DNA from: JACCXG01 sp963785755
GTDB taxonomy: Bacteria; Acidobacteriota; Vicinamibacteria; Vicinamibacterales; 2-12-FULL-66-21
DNA: 64,000 nt
Direction: 5' to 3'
Assembly: GCA_963785755.1 (NCBI GenBank)
Contig: CAWAXG010000013.1
Location: 310,001-374,000, forward strand
Part shown: positions 38,906 through 47,826 of the stretch, piece after piece
Numbering within the stretch: the first letter of the stretch is position 1
Layout of the letters: each line of letters begins with the position of its first letter
Made by a program: the position numbers and the translations under genes
The notes under the pieces: generated by a model
What the model was told of the DNA's origin: nothing
The model's input: only the letters and a program-made list of their open reading frames with translations
Database searches by the model: none

Positions 38906-40063
38906 ATGCCACACTCCTACGACCCGCAACCCCAACACAAGTTCTCCTTCGGACTCTGGACGGTCGGCAATCGCGGCCGCGACCCTTTCGGTGATGTCGT
39001 CAGGCCGGCGCTCCCACCGGTCGATGCCGTCAAGATGCTCGGCGACATCGGCGCCTGGGGGGTCAATCTCCACGACAACGATCTCGTCCCGATCGACGCG
39101 ACCTCATCCGAGCGCGATCAGATCGTCAAGGCCTTCCAGCGCGCGTGCACGGATCACGGCGTGGTCGTCCCGATGGCGACAGTCAACCTGTTCTACGATG
39201 CCGTCTTCCGCGACGGCGCGTTCACGGCGAACGACCCCCGGGTCCGCGCCTACGCCGTGCAGAAGACCCTGCGCGCCATGGATCTCGGCGCCGAGCTCGG
39301 CGCGAAGATCTTCGTGCTGTGGGGAGGCCGGGAAGGAACGGAAACCGACGCCTGCCGCCGGCCGGACGAAGCGGTCAAGCGGCTGCGCGAAGCCGTCAAC
39401 TATCTCTGCGAGTACTCGATCGACCGCAAGTACGGCTTCCGCTTCGCGCTCGAGTCCAAGCCGAACGAGCCGCGCGGCGACATCTACATGGCGTCGACTG
39501 GCGCGTACCTCGGCTTCATTCCCACGCTCGACCATCCGGAGCTGGTGGGTGTGAATCCGGAAGTCGCGCACGAGCACATGGCCGGCCTGAACTTCCTCCA
39601 CGCGATCGGCCAGGCCTGGGAAGCCGGCAAGCTGTTCCATATCGATCTGAACGACCAGGCGCCAGGCCGCTACGATCAGGATTTCCGTTTCGGCGCCGCC
39701 AACATCAAGTCGGCATTCTTCCTGGTCAAGTTCCTCGAGGACGTCGGCTACGACGGCCCGCGCCACTTCGACGCGCACGCCTATCGCACCGAGGACTACG
39801 ACGGCGTCCGCGACTTCGCGCGCGGCTGCATGCGGACTTACTTGATCCTCAAGGAGCGCGCCGCACGCTGGAACGCCGACCAGGAAATCCAGGCGCTCGT
39901 CGCGGCCACCTCCGCCGGTCAGTCAGCTGTCGGCAAGTACGCGAAAGCGGGCGCGGACAAGCTGCTCGCCCAGTCCTTCGACCGTACGGCGATCGCGTCG
40001 AAAGGACTCTCATACGAGAAGCTCGACCAGCTCACCATGGAAGTGCTGCTCGGAGTGAGGTGA
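38906..40063 (+). CDS. xylA: Xylose isomerase, class I
   Basis: It interconverts D-xylose and D-xylulose (and glucose/fructose) with two divalent metals. It has 385 residues, the short actinomycete-type class. Catalytic and metal residues are in GVNLHDNDLVPID, FALESKPNEPRGDIYMAS, PEVAHEHMAGLNFLHAI, LFHIDLNDQ and RHFDAHAYRTED. A conserved tryptophan and histidine pattern is present. It diverges from the Gfo/Idh operon and is followed, after a repeat, by a convergent xylB. The length and all motifs look intact. Confidence 0.95.
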   Translation: MPHSYDPQPQHKFSFGLWTVGNRGRDPFGDVVRPALPPVDAVKMLGDIGAWGVNLHDNDLVPIDATSSERDQIVKAFQRACTDHGVVVPMATVNLFYDAVFRDGAFTANDPRVRAYAVQKTLRAMDLGAELGAKIFVLWGGREGTETDACRRPDEAVKRLREAVNYLCEYSIDRKYGFRFALESKPNEPRGDIYMASTGAYLGFIPTLDHPELVGVNPEVAHEHMAGLNFLHAIGQAWEAGKLFHIDLNDQAPGRYDQDFRFGAANIKSAFFLVKFLEDVGYDGPRHFDAHAYRTEDYDGVRDFARGCMRTYLILKERAARWNADQEIQALVAATSAGQSAVGKYAKAGADKLLAQSFDRTAIASKGLSYEKLDQLTMEVLLGVR

Positions 40064-40372
40064 CGCACGTGCCATGTGCCACGGGCTACGTGCGAACGTG
40101 CTTCCGTGCCACGGGCTACGTGCGAACGTGCCTTCCGTGCCACGGGCTACGTCGCGAACGTGCCTTCCGTGCCACGGGCTACGTGCGAACGTGCCTTCCG
40201 TGCCACGGGCTAACGTGCATGACGTGCTATGTGCTACGTGCAAAGGCGTGTATGTCGGACGTAGTGCACGTTGCACACAGCACGTCCCGCACGTTAGCAC
40301 GTGGCACGTGGCACGTGGCACGTGGCACGAAAAGCACGTTCGCACACAGCACTCAGGACGTAGCACGTGTCA
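40064..40372. repeat. ACGTGCCACGGGCTACGTGC-type repeat array
   Basis: About 300 bp of words built on GTGCCA, GCTACGTGC and GTGGCACGTGGCACG. Four near-direct units GCCACGGGCTACGTGCGAAC at about 26-35 bp spacing lie in the left half, and TAGCACGTGGCACG words in the right half. No gene is seen. The right end runs into the 3' end of xylB. Confidence 0.75.
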
Positions 40373-41930
40373 GCGCGTCCGCTTCACAGCGCGCGTGCTC
40401 CCGCATGAGCCTGCGATACATCGCATGCACGTCCAGCCGCGCGCACAGGCGGCTGGCGGCTACCGGCTCCACGATGCCGCGGATCACATCGTCCCAGGAA
40501 GCCGGCGCGCCAGCGGCGGCACGCTCACCGTGCCACGCCCGCAGCGCCGCGCCGAGCGCCGCGGAGTTGCCAACTTCGAGCTGATAAACGTCAGCGCCGA
40601 ATACGTCGGCCATCACCTGCAGGATCTGAACGTTCGCGGCCGCGCCACCGGTCGCGTAGATGGTGTCGACGTTCACGCCCATCCAGCGTGAGTGGCGGGC
40701 AATCGCCATCTGCTGCGCTTCGATCACGCCCCGCACATGGCCGGGCGCATCGCCTTCGTCGAGACCGTAACGGCGCACGCCCGCCGCGGTCACCGGTGGA
40801 GTGATCTCCGGCTCGTACCACGGAAGGAGTATCCGCCCCGCGTTGCCCGGCGGCGTGGACTCGAGGGCGCGGGAGAACTCCTGCCAGCTCATGCCGAACG
40901 TGTCGCGTACACGCTCGCGTGCCAGCGACCCGTTCTTGAAGACCGTGAGCCCCATGAACTCTCCGGTCGGCGCGCCAAACACGTGCCCCGTGCCGGTCGG
41001 ATCGACCCGGGGCTCGTGCATCAACCCGAAGAGCACATCGCTCGTCCCGAGTGACACGGCGATGCGCCCTTCGCGCACCAGCCCGGTGCCGATCAGGCTG
41101 CACGGGTTGTCGCCGGACCAGGTCACGACGGCGGCTGCCGGCAAGTCGTGGCGCTTCTGCCAGAAGGACGAAAGCGTGCCGGCCACGGAAAAGGCCGGGG
41201 CTATCGGCGGCAGCTTCGCGGCGAGGCCCGGCGCCGTCGCCTCGACGGCAGCCGGCCACCACCGGCTGGTCGCGAGATCCATCAGGTTCATGCCCGAGCC
41301 ATCACCCGGATCGACCGGTGCGTGGCCGCCGATCAGCAGCGACGCGGCATACGAGCTGACGAGATGCACGCGATCCGTTGCCTCGTAGCCGGCGCGATCG
41401 CGTTTGAAGAACTTGCGGATCTGCGGCCCGGTGAATCGCTCGAATGCGCGGGAACCCGTGTGACGGCTGAGCGCTTCAGGACCGCCGACCGCCGCCGTGA
41501 TCTCGGCGCACTCCTCGCCGGTGCTCGAATCCATCCAGATCGGCGACACCCGACGCGCCAGCATCGGTTCGATCTGATCGACGAGCGGGCGCGCCGGATC
41601 GAGCGAGCGCAGACCAGTTGCGGCGGCGGCGTTCAGGTAGACGCTGCCATGCTGCTGGGCGGAACCCGAGATCGCCGCCAGCCGGCGCAGGTCGAGACCG
41701 CTGCCGGCGATGCGGGCCATCATCAGGTCGAGGGCCTCGGTCCACATCAGCGGCGACGAGAGGGCCTCATCAGGCGTCCCGCGCGGAAGCACGCCGTGGT
41801 GTGAGCCATATCTCGGCAGCTCGGTGTCGAACAGGAGCGAGTCCTGGAAGACCACGCGCCGTTCGTCGCTGTCCACGACAATCGCGGTCAGGCTCTGGGT
41901 GCTGGAGTCGAGTCCGAGATAGTAGGGCAT
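40353..41930 (-). CDS. xylB: Xylulokinase-like FGGY carbohydrate kinase
   Basis: It phosphorylates D-xylulose (inferred from xylA nearby). It has 525 residues. The N-terminal FGGY domain begins YYLGLDSSTQSLTAIVVD and has AAISGSAQQHGSVYLN. The C-terminal domain has VVTWSGDNPCSLIGTGL, VSLGTSDVLFGL and TIYATGGAAANVQILQVMAD. ATG 41930 is chosen; a TTG at 41942 would add four residues and run into the operator. The last few residues are encoded by repeat DNA. It diverges from the LacI-type regulator gene. Confidence 0.88.
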   Translation of the reverse strand: MPYYLGLDSSTQSLTAIVVDSDERRVVFQDSLLFDTELPRYGSHHGVLPRGTPDEALSSPLMWTEALDLMMARIAGSGLDLRRLAAISGSAQQHGSVYLNAAAATGLRSLDPARPLVDQIEPMLARRVSPIWMDSSTGEECAEITAAVGGPEALSRHTGSRAFERFTGPQIRKFFKRDRAGYEATDRVHLVSSYAASLLIGGHAPVDPGDGSGMNLMDLATSRWWPAAVEATAPGLAAKLPPIAPAFSVAGTLSSFWQKRHDLPAAAVVTWSGDNPCSLIGTGLVREGRIAVSLGTSDVLFGLMHEPRVDPTGTGHVFGAPTGEFMGLTVFKNGSLARERVRDTFGMSWQEFSRALESTPPGNAGRILLPWYEPEITPPVTAAGVRRYGLDEGDAPGHVRGVIEAQQMAIARHSRWMGVNVDTIYATGGAAANVQILQVMADVFGADVYQLEVGNSAALGAALRAWHGERAAAGAPASWDDVIRGIVEPVAASRLCARLDVHAMYRRLMREHARCEADALTRATS

Positions 41931-41945
41931 GAGTATCGGCAATGC

Positions 41946-41997
41946 ATTGCAGCAATTAGGCTTGCGGGTTGTAGCACAGGCTGTTTTCGAAGGTCAA
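41946..41997 (-). promoter_or_regulatory. xylB promoter with palindrome at the transcript start
   Basis: On the minus strand TTGACC (41997-41992) and TACAAC (41973-41968) are 18 bp apart. The perfect palindrome ATTGC-A-GCAAT (41946-41956) would lie at about +6 to +16, a typical repressor position. It does not match the CG-centred operator before xylA, so the binding protein is uncertain. Confidence 0.55.
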
Positions 41998-42187
41998 ACC
42001 AATCTGGATGCACGGCCTGCCGGCCGCGCCACAGTCGAGCCCAGATTTGACACAACCGACCGAGGTATCCATATCCTTCGGTGTATGATGGCCCGCCGCC
42101 TGACACACAATTCGTAAGCGGCAGCGGCCGTCGTAACACCCGAACGTAAGCGGAACACCGAAAGCAGAACCCAGCAAAGGATCTTCG

Positions 42188-43216
42188 GTGCCCAACATCT
42201 ATGAAGTGGCCAGACGCGCGGGCGTCTCGGCATCGACGGTTTCCCGCGTGCTCAGCCGCCCGAATGTGGTGTCACCGGACACGCGTCGCCGCGTGCTCGA
42301 GACGGTCGAGCAGATGGGATACGCGCCGAACTCCGTCGCACGGAATCTGCGCACCCGGCGATCCAACAAGATCCTCGTCACGGTCCCGGACATCTCCAAT
42401 CCGTTTTTCTCGCTCATCATCCAGGGCATAGAGGGTGCGGCGCAGCGGGCAGGCTACACCGTGCTGCTCGGGAACACCCAGCACGACGAGCGGCACGAGG
42501 AACGCTACGCCCGGATGCTGAAGCGCAAGGAGGCGGACGGCCTGATCTTCCTCGGCCATCGTCTGCCGACCGCCGCCGCGGAGCTCGTCGACGCGATGGC
42601 GCCGCGCTGCGCCCCCGTCGTGCACGGCTGCGAATACAGTCCGGTCCTCGGCGTGGCCAGCGTGCACATCGACAACGCCGGCGCCGCCGCCGACGCGATG
42701 GAGCATCTCTACGAGCTCGGTCACCGTCGCATCGCGGTGATCACCGGTCCGCTGATCAGCCCGCTCAGCCGCGATCGGCTCCAGGGCGCGACCTGCCGGG
42801 CCCGAGCGTACGGCGCCGAGGATCAGCTGATCGTCCGCCACGGCGACTTCTCGCTCGAATCAGGCACCTCGATCGCGGAATGCCTGCTGGATCACGCGGA
42901 TCGTCCGACGGCCATCTTCTGCTTCAACGACGAGATGGCGATCGGTGTTATCGCCGTCGCCAAACGCCACAGGCTGAGGGTTCCGGAAGATCTCTCCGTG
43001 GTCGGATTCGACGACATCCGCTTCGCGCGCCACATCGATCCCCCACTGACGACGATCTCGCAGCCGATGCGGGAGATCGGCGAAGGCACGGTGCGGCTGC
43101 TGCTCGAGATCCTGAACGGCGACGAGATCAAGCCGGTGTCGGTCACGCTGCCGCATCAGCTGACGTTGCGGTCGTCGACGGCGCCGCCGGCTGGTTCCGC
43201 GGCTCAGAGTCGATAG
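42188..43216 (+). CDS. LacI-family transcriptional regulator
   Basis: This sugar-responsive repressor has 342 residues. The N-terminal HTH (NIYEVARRAGVSASTVSRVL, about 3-22) and hinge helix NSVARNLRTRRSNK are typical. The periplasmic-binding-like effector domain (about 60-335) has ISNPFFSLIIQGIE and SVVGFDDIRFARHIDPPLTT. It lies between xylB and an AmpG-like gene and is divergent from xylB, so xylose genes are the likely targets. TTGACA at 42047-42052 could be its -35 box, but the -10 is unclear. Confidence 0.9.
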   Translation: MPNIYEVARRAGVSASTVSRVLSRPNVVSPDTRRRVLETVEQMGYAPNSVARNLRTRRSNKILVTVPDISNPFFSLIIQGIEGAAQRAGYTVLLGNTQHDERHEERYARMLKRKEADGLIFLGHRLPTAAAELVDAMAPRCAPVVHGCEYSPVLGVASVHIDNAGAAADAMEHLYELGHRRIAVITGPLISPLSRDRLQGATCRARAYGAEDQLIVRHGDFSLESGTSIAECLLDHADRPTAIFCFNDEMAIGVIAVAKRHRLRVPEDLSVVGFDDIRFARHIDPPLTTISQPMREIGEGTVRLLLEILNGDEIKPVSVTLPHQLTLRSSTAPPAGSAAQSR

Positions 43217-43297
43217 GACTCGCCGCCCGGGGTTCAGGAATGCAAGGGTTCAACCCTCTCCACCCGATAAATCGCTAACCGATCGGCCATTCATCCC

Positions 43298-45019
43298 TCA
43301 CGCGACCGATGAGCGTGCGGGATCGTCCTGCGCCTCGCTCCCTTGACGGCGTTGCACTGCGAACGAGAGCGCGATCGCAAACACGCCAATGAGCGCCGAG
43401 TAGGCGAAAAACACCATGTAGCCCGCGCCCAGGGCCGCCGGCGTGACGCCGGAGCGCTCGAGCGCCGTGCTGAAATTCTCCGGTACCTGCGTCGCCACGA
43501 AGCCCCTGAGCCCGGACAGCAGCCCGCCGCCGTCCGCGAGCCGCGCGGCGCTTTCCACGATGCGGCCCGATTGGGACGCGATCAGGCGGCCGGGAATCGC
43601 ATAGAGCGACGAGAAGAGCGCGTACTGCGTCGCGGTGAACCCGGCAGACGTCAGGCTCGACATGTACGCGATCAGGCACGTGCCGGCAAACCCGCCCGCG
43701 ACGTTGTCGAGGCCGATGGCGACAAAGAGCGCGATCAGGCTGTGCTCCTGCACGGCCAGCCAGATGAACAGCAGGTTGCTCACGGGCCCCGCGAAGGCGC
43801 CGATGACCATCGCGCGCAGCAGGCCGTAGCGGGCCACCGCCACCCCGCCCGCAAAGACGCCGAACAGCGTCATGCCGACGCCGAAAATCTTCCGGACCTC
43901 GGCGATCTCGACGAGCGTGTAGCCCAAGTCGAGATAGAACGGGTTCATGATGTTGAGCACGAAGTCCGGCACTCGGTACAGACAAATGAGCGCGAGGATC
44001 AGGCCTCCCGCCGAACGGTAGCGGCTGAAGAAATCGCGCAGCGGATCGCCCAGCGCAGACGCAAGGTAGACGCCGGGCCGGGTGCGCCTGCCGGGCAGGG
44101 GCAGCGCGGCAAGCACGATGATGCCGAACCCGAGGATGACGGCGCCCAGATGCACCCAGACGCGTGCGCTCGACGCCCATGCGGCGCGGGCCGCGTCGGC
44201 GAGTGCCGGTGCGCCGAGGCCGCCAAGCACACGTGTGAGCACGCCGGCGTTGGCGGCGAGACCCGATCCGAGCACCAGCGCGCCGGCCGCCAGGATCGTC
44301 AGGCGCAGGACCCACTCGACCATCTCGCGCGCCGGCGCGGGTGGAAGATCGCCCGTCTGGATGGGACGGATCGCGTGGCGCGCCTCGCGCGGTGCCGCAA
44401 GCACGGCGGCCACGCCAATCGTCATCAGCGCCGCCATCACGGCGTAGGAAAAATTCCAGCCATACGCGCCGGCGAGCAGCAGCGGGACCGCGCCGGCGAC
44501 GATGATGGCCACGCGGTAGCCCCACTGGTAGGCGGCCGCCATCGCGCCCTGCTTCATCGTGTCCGCGGCCTCGATACGCCAGGCATCGATCGCGATGTCC
44601 TGCGTCGCCGACGAGAAGCCCACCAGCACCGCGAACACCGCAATGGCAGCGAGGCTGCGGCCGGGATCCGAGCTCGCGACGAGCCAGAGTCCCAGCATGA
44701 TGAGGGCCTGGCACACCAGCATCCACGATCGGCGATGGCCGAGGAGACCGTGGAGGACGGGGATGCGCGCGCGGTCGACGAACGGCGCCCAGAGGAACTT
44801 GAACGTGGAGACGAGCGTGACCAGGCTGAAGAAGCCGATCACCTCGAGCGAGAGCCCGGACGCGCGCAGCCAGGCCGACAGCGTGTCGAAGATCAGGAAG
44901 TACGGCAGGCCGGCGGCGAACCCGAGCGCCACCATCACCAGCGCCGGGCGCTCGAGGTAGACGGCGAGCGCCGCGCCGACGCTGCGTTTTTCGGGCGCAG
45001 TTTCGGGGCGCCCGGTCAC
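43298..45019 (-). CDS. AmpG-like major facilitator transporter
   Basis: It is probably an inner-membrane importer of muropeptides or related sugar-peptides, as for AmpG. It has 573 residues with about 12-14 membrane segments. AmpG-type blocks are LGFAAGLPYFLIFDTLSAWL, GFFSLVTLVSTFKFLWAPFV, GFSSATQDIAIDAWRIE and AIGLDNVAGGFAGTCLIAYM. It is longer than most AmpG proteins (about 430-500) owing to a central loop with extra helices (about 220-310) and a C-terminal tail. It converges with the LacI gene, so control by LacI is not implied. Confidence 0.82.
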   Translation of the reverse strand: MTGRPETAPEKRSVGAALAVYLERPALVMVALGFAAGLPYFLIFDTLSAWLRASGLSLEVIGFFSLVTLVSTFKFLWAPFVDRARIPVLHGLLGHRRSWMLVCQALIMLGLWLVASSDPGRSLAAIAVFAVLVGFSSATQDIAIDAWRIEAADTMKQGAMAAAYQWGYRVAIIVAGAVPLLLAGAYGWNFSYAVMAALMTIGVAAVLAAPREARHAIRPIQTGDLPPAPAREMVEWVLRLTILAAGALVLGSGLAANAGVLTRVLGGLGAPALADAARAAWASSARVWVHLGAVILGFGIIVLAALPLPGRRTRPGVYLASALGDPLRDFFSRYRSAGGLILALICLYRVPDFVLNIMNPFYLDLGYTLVEIAEVRKIFGVGMTLFGVFAGGVAVARYGLLRAMVIGAFAGPVSNLLFIWLAVQEHSLIALFVAIGLDNVAGGFAGTCLIAYMSSLTSAGFTATQYALFSSLYAIPGRLIASQSGRIVESAARLADGGGLLSGLRGFVATQVPENFSTALERSGVTPAALGAGYMVFFAYSALIGVFAIALSFAVQRRQGSEAQDDPARSSVA

Positions 45020-45303
45020 GGTTCGAACAACGCGGTTGTCTTGATCACGAGATTACGCGGACGCCGCGCGAGGTACTGGCTGAGCTCACAGGTCGACTTC
45101 GTCGGCGGCGGGTTCGCGCGTAGTGTAGCAGCGGTTTCGAGCGTCGCGGAGCGTCGGGGCTCGAAGCCGCGCATTATCTCCAACCTGCAATCGCGGGCAA
45201 GCTCGCAAAATCTGCGCTTCGTGACCCACATTCACGGAAAACCCCTTCGTTCATGAAGGGCGGCATCGGCACGCCTCTCGCCTGACGACGGTAGAATGAG
45301 CGC

Positions 45304-45957
45304 ATGCCCGGGAGCGATGACATGACGCGGAGCGAGCGTAGCAAGCTGGCGCCCCGCACTCCCTCGGATCCGGCCCAACCCCCGCAAAAAGACGATGGGT
45401 CCGCCCGCGTGAAGCTCACCTACGAGGACTTCCTGCTGTTTCCGGACGACGGGAAGCGGCACGAGCTGATCGACGGAGAGCACTACGTGACGCCATCGCC
45501 CAACACGCGGCATCAGCGGATTTCAGGGCGCCTCCACCTGTTGATCGGCGTGTGGCTCGAGGAGCACCCGATCGGCCACTTGTTCTACGCTCCCTTTGAC
45601 GTGGTGTTCTCCAACTTCGACGTAGTAGAGCCGGACCTGCTCTACATGTCGAACGAACGCGCCGCGCACATCCTGACGGAGAAACATGTCACTGGCGCGC
45701 CCGATCTGGTCATCGAGATCGGATCCCCTGGTACACGGAAGAGAGATGAAACGCTCAAGCGCCACCTGTACGAGCGGACAGGAGTCACCGAGTACTGGGT
45801 TGTCGATCCGGACGTCGAAGCGATCAGAGTGTTCCGGCGCTCCGGCGAGGGGTTCGAGCGTCCGCACGAGCTCGGGGCCGAACGCGGCGACACGCTGACA
45901 ACGCCGATCCTGCCCGGTTTCGAGCTTGCGCTGGCGCGCGTGTTCGAAGGCTCGTGA
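45304..45957 (+). CDS. Uma2-family putative endonuclease
   Basis: It has 217 residues and belongs to Uma2 (DUF820), a PD-(D/E)XK nuclease-like family, function unknown. Core blocks are LTYEDFLLFPDDGKRHELID, FDVVEPDLLYMS and PDLVIEIGSPGTRKRDETLK, then YERTGVTEYWVVDPD. The predicted catalytic Asp-Glu residues are present. ATG 45304 is used; ATG 45322 (with GGGAG upstream) is equally possible and would drop six residues. It is a single gene. The 284 bp upstream (45020-45303) shows no convincing feature. Confidence 0.83.
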   Translation: MPGSDDMTRSERSKLAPRTPSDPAQPPQKDDGSARVKLTYEDFLLFPDDGKRHELIDGEHYVTPSPNTRHQRISGRLHLLIGVWLEEHPIGHLFYAPFDVVFSNFDVVEPDLLYMSNERAAHILTEKHVTGAPDLVIEIGSPGTRKRDETLKRHLYERTGVTEYWVVDPDVEAIRVFRRSGEGFERPHELGAERGDTLTTPILPGFELALARVFEGS

Positions 45958-46016
45958 AATCGCCCGTTCGACCTGAAGGCCCAGTCACCAGCGACTGACG
46001 CAGCCGCATTCCCTAC

Positions 46017-47139
46017 TTATCGCGATCCAACGACGACGACGCCCCAAGGGCTGCCCCCTGTCGTAATCCGGGCATCGACATTCCCGCTCTCAGCGTCGAC
46101 GACCGACACATCGGCAGACGGCCCGTTCGCGGTATAGAGCTTTCTCCCGTCGGCGCTGATCGCGATGCCCCAGGGGCGCGTGCCGACGTCTTCGATCGAC
46201 CGCACATACTGCCGCTTGGCGACGTCGATCACCGCGATGGACTTCGCCCGGCCCAGCGTGACGTAGAGGAACCGGCCATCTGGTGAAATGACCGCGCCCA
46301 TCGGTCTCGGTACGGTTGGCGTGCCCGGGGTCGGCGGGATCGTGATCGTGCTGGTCACGACATGTTTCGCCGCATCGACGACCGAGACGCTCGCGCCGGT
46401 CTCGTTCGCCACGAATGCCACTGCGCCATCGCGGGTGAAGGCGATGCCGCGCGGCCGCGGGCCCGTCTTGATGTGACCGACGACCTTGCTCGATGCAGTG
46501 TCCACGGCTACGACTTCGTTCACGCCTTCGCAGCCGACATACGCGACGCGTCCGTCTGGACGCAGCGTCACGGCTTCCGGCTCTTCTCCGACCGTGACCC
46601 GGCTGACGATCGTACTGGTGCCGAGATCGAGCACCGACATCTCGGCGGCGTCCTCATTCGAAACGTAGACCTTGGTCCCGTCCTTGGAGATGTCGAAGGC
46701 CTCGGGATCCTGACCACTGTGATGGGTCCGCAGGAGCTTTCGCGTTGCGAGGTCGACGACGCCGATGCCGTCAGCGGAGCGATCGGGCGGGGGCAGCTTC
46801 GATTCGTCGACGCCGGGCCCGGCGATCGGCGATCCCGACAGCGCGACGAGGATCTGCCGGCCGTCCGGCGACAGCACGATCCCTCGCGGCCGCTTGCCGA
46901 CCTGGATCCGCTCGACGGTCTGCCTCGCTTCGGGATCGACAACGACAACGTTGCCGCCGGTTTCGTCGGAAACATACAACCGCAAACCCGAGCCGGCCTT
47001 GTCAGGAGGCGCCGGCGCAGCTGGAGCCGCTGGCGCTGCAGGAGGAGGCCCTTTCTCCGTTTCCGAAGGCTGCGCGGTTGCAGCCCGCCAGGACAAGAAT
47101 CGCGACGCCGACGACTGAAAGGATTGATGCTCTTCTCAC
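46017..47139 (-). CDS. YVTN beta-propeller lipoprotein, frameshift behind the signal peptide
   Basis: This is a seven-bladed propeller made of YVTN-type repeats (LYVSDETGGNVVVVDPEAR, KVYVSNEDAAEMSVLDLG, LYTANGPSADVSVVDAESG), with about 350 residues in the mature part. A GTG at 47139 begins a lipoprotein signal (RRASILSVVGVAILVLAGCN, lipobox LAGC) in one frame. The propeller is in the next frame, beginning QPSETEKG. One extra base near 47073-47075 explains this. As written, the propeller frame has only a TTG start at 47096 and would lack the signal. It lies 16 bp after the cytochrome c gene, probably in one operon. It may act in periplasmic electron transfer or cofactor binding; no specific role is shown. 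Confidence 0.78.
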
Positions 47140-47154
47140 CTGATTACGATACCC

Positions 47155-47652
47155 CTATTTGTCCTTCTTCACGGGCGGCACGGGCGGCGCCTCGAAGCAG
47201 ACGATGAAGTCCTTGCGCGCGTCGATCTTCTTGTAGTCGAGCCCGGGGACCTTCTTCAGTTCGTCGAGCGACTTGCAGATCCCGACCTTGTCGAGCCAGG
47301 CCAGCACAGCAGCCGCCTCCTTCCGCGTCAACCCGGCAACGCTCTCGAGCTCGATATTCGTGGCCCGGTTGATGTTCAGCGGCTTCGGTGCGTCGCCGAG
47401 GAAGTGCTTCGAAAGGTAATCGAGGATCAAGGCGAAGTCGGCATCGGTCCCTTTCGCCCCGCGCGTGATCATGTCGCCGATCACGCCTTCCCACCCCTCG
47501 CGCGTGAGCCGGACCGAAGCGGATCGCTCCGCCTGATGACACCCGCCACAGACCTTGAGCAGCTCGGCCTTGCCCGGCCCCTCAGGCAGCTGCTGCGCCG
47601 CCGCCGGCAGAGCCGGAACGACCAACACGATCGCGAAGAAGATTGATCGCAT
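47155..47652 (-). CDS. Secreted c-type cytochrome with helix-hairpin-helix tail
   Basis: It has 165 residues. The signal peptide is MRSIFFAIVLVVPALPAAAQ. The haem-binding motif CGGCH is at 35-39 (LLKVCGGCHQAERSASVRLT), with candidate axial methionine in IGDMITRG. The second half (about 95-155) has a ComEA-like helix-hairpin-helix, LNINRATNIELESVAGLTRK. The combination of a short cytochrome c and HhH in one exported protein is seen in other Acidobacteriota-like genomes. ATG 47652 fits the signal peptide; the upstream open frame is repeat DNA. Confidence 0.83.
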   Translation of the reverse strand: MRSIFFAIVLVVPALPAAAQQLPEGPGKAELLKVCGGCHQAERSASVRLTREGWEGVIGDMITRGAKGTDADFALILDYLSKHFLGDAPKPLNINRATNIELESVAGLTRKEAAAVLAWLDKVGICKSLDELKKVPGLDYKKIDARKDFIVCFEAPPVPPVKKDK

Positions 47653-47712
47653 CGAGAAGTCCCCGTTCTCCTTGATCCCCGGTCCCGAAGATGCGCGCCG
47701 ATAGATCATTTG

Positions 47713-47765
47713 AACAGATCCTTCGTGCCGTCGTGACGTCGTGCCGTCGTGAGGCGCGAAGCGTA
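47713..47765. repeat. GTCGTGCC-word repeat with GGCGCGAAGCG end
   Basis: Tract CTTCGTGCCGTCGTGACGTC then GTGCCGTCGTGAGGCGCGAA. The same ordered unit occurs at 36184-36232 and 53888-53935. It lies upstream of the cytochrome c start. Confidence 0.65.
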
Positions 47766-47826
47766 GCTCGCATTTCTTGGGCAGGAACGGCGCAACAAGG
47801 GAGGGCCGCTTGACCAACTCTCTAAC

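Noticed and set aside
40064..40372. CRISPR-like array of near-direct repeats
   Set aside because: Unit spacing is short and irregular, no unique spacers, no cas genes; it fits the degenerate word repeats seen elsewhere.
43343..45256. 637-codon plus-strand frame opposite the AmpG-like gene
   Set aside because: Charge-rich shadow composition; the minus strand encodes a clear transporter.
45020..45303. Possible decayed gene or RNA gene between the AmpG-like and Uma2 genes
   Set aside because: A short minus-strand frame exists, but no family, tRNA or ribosome site was recognised.
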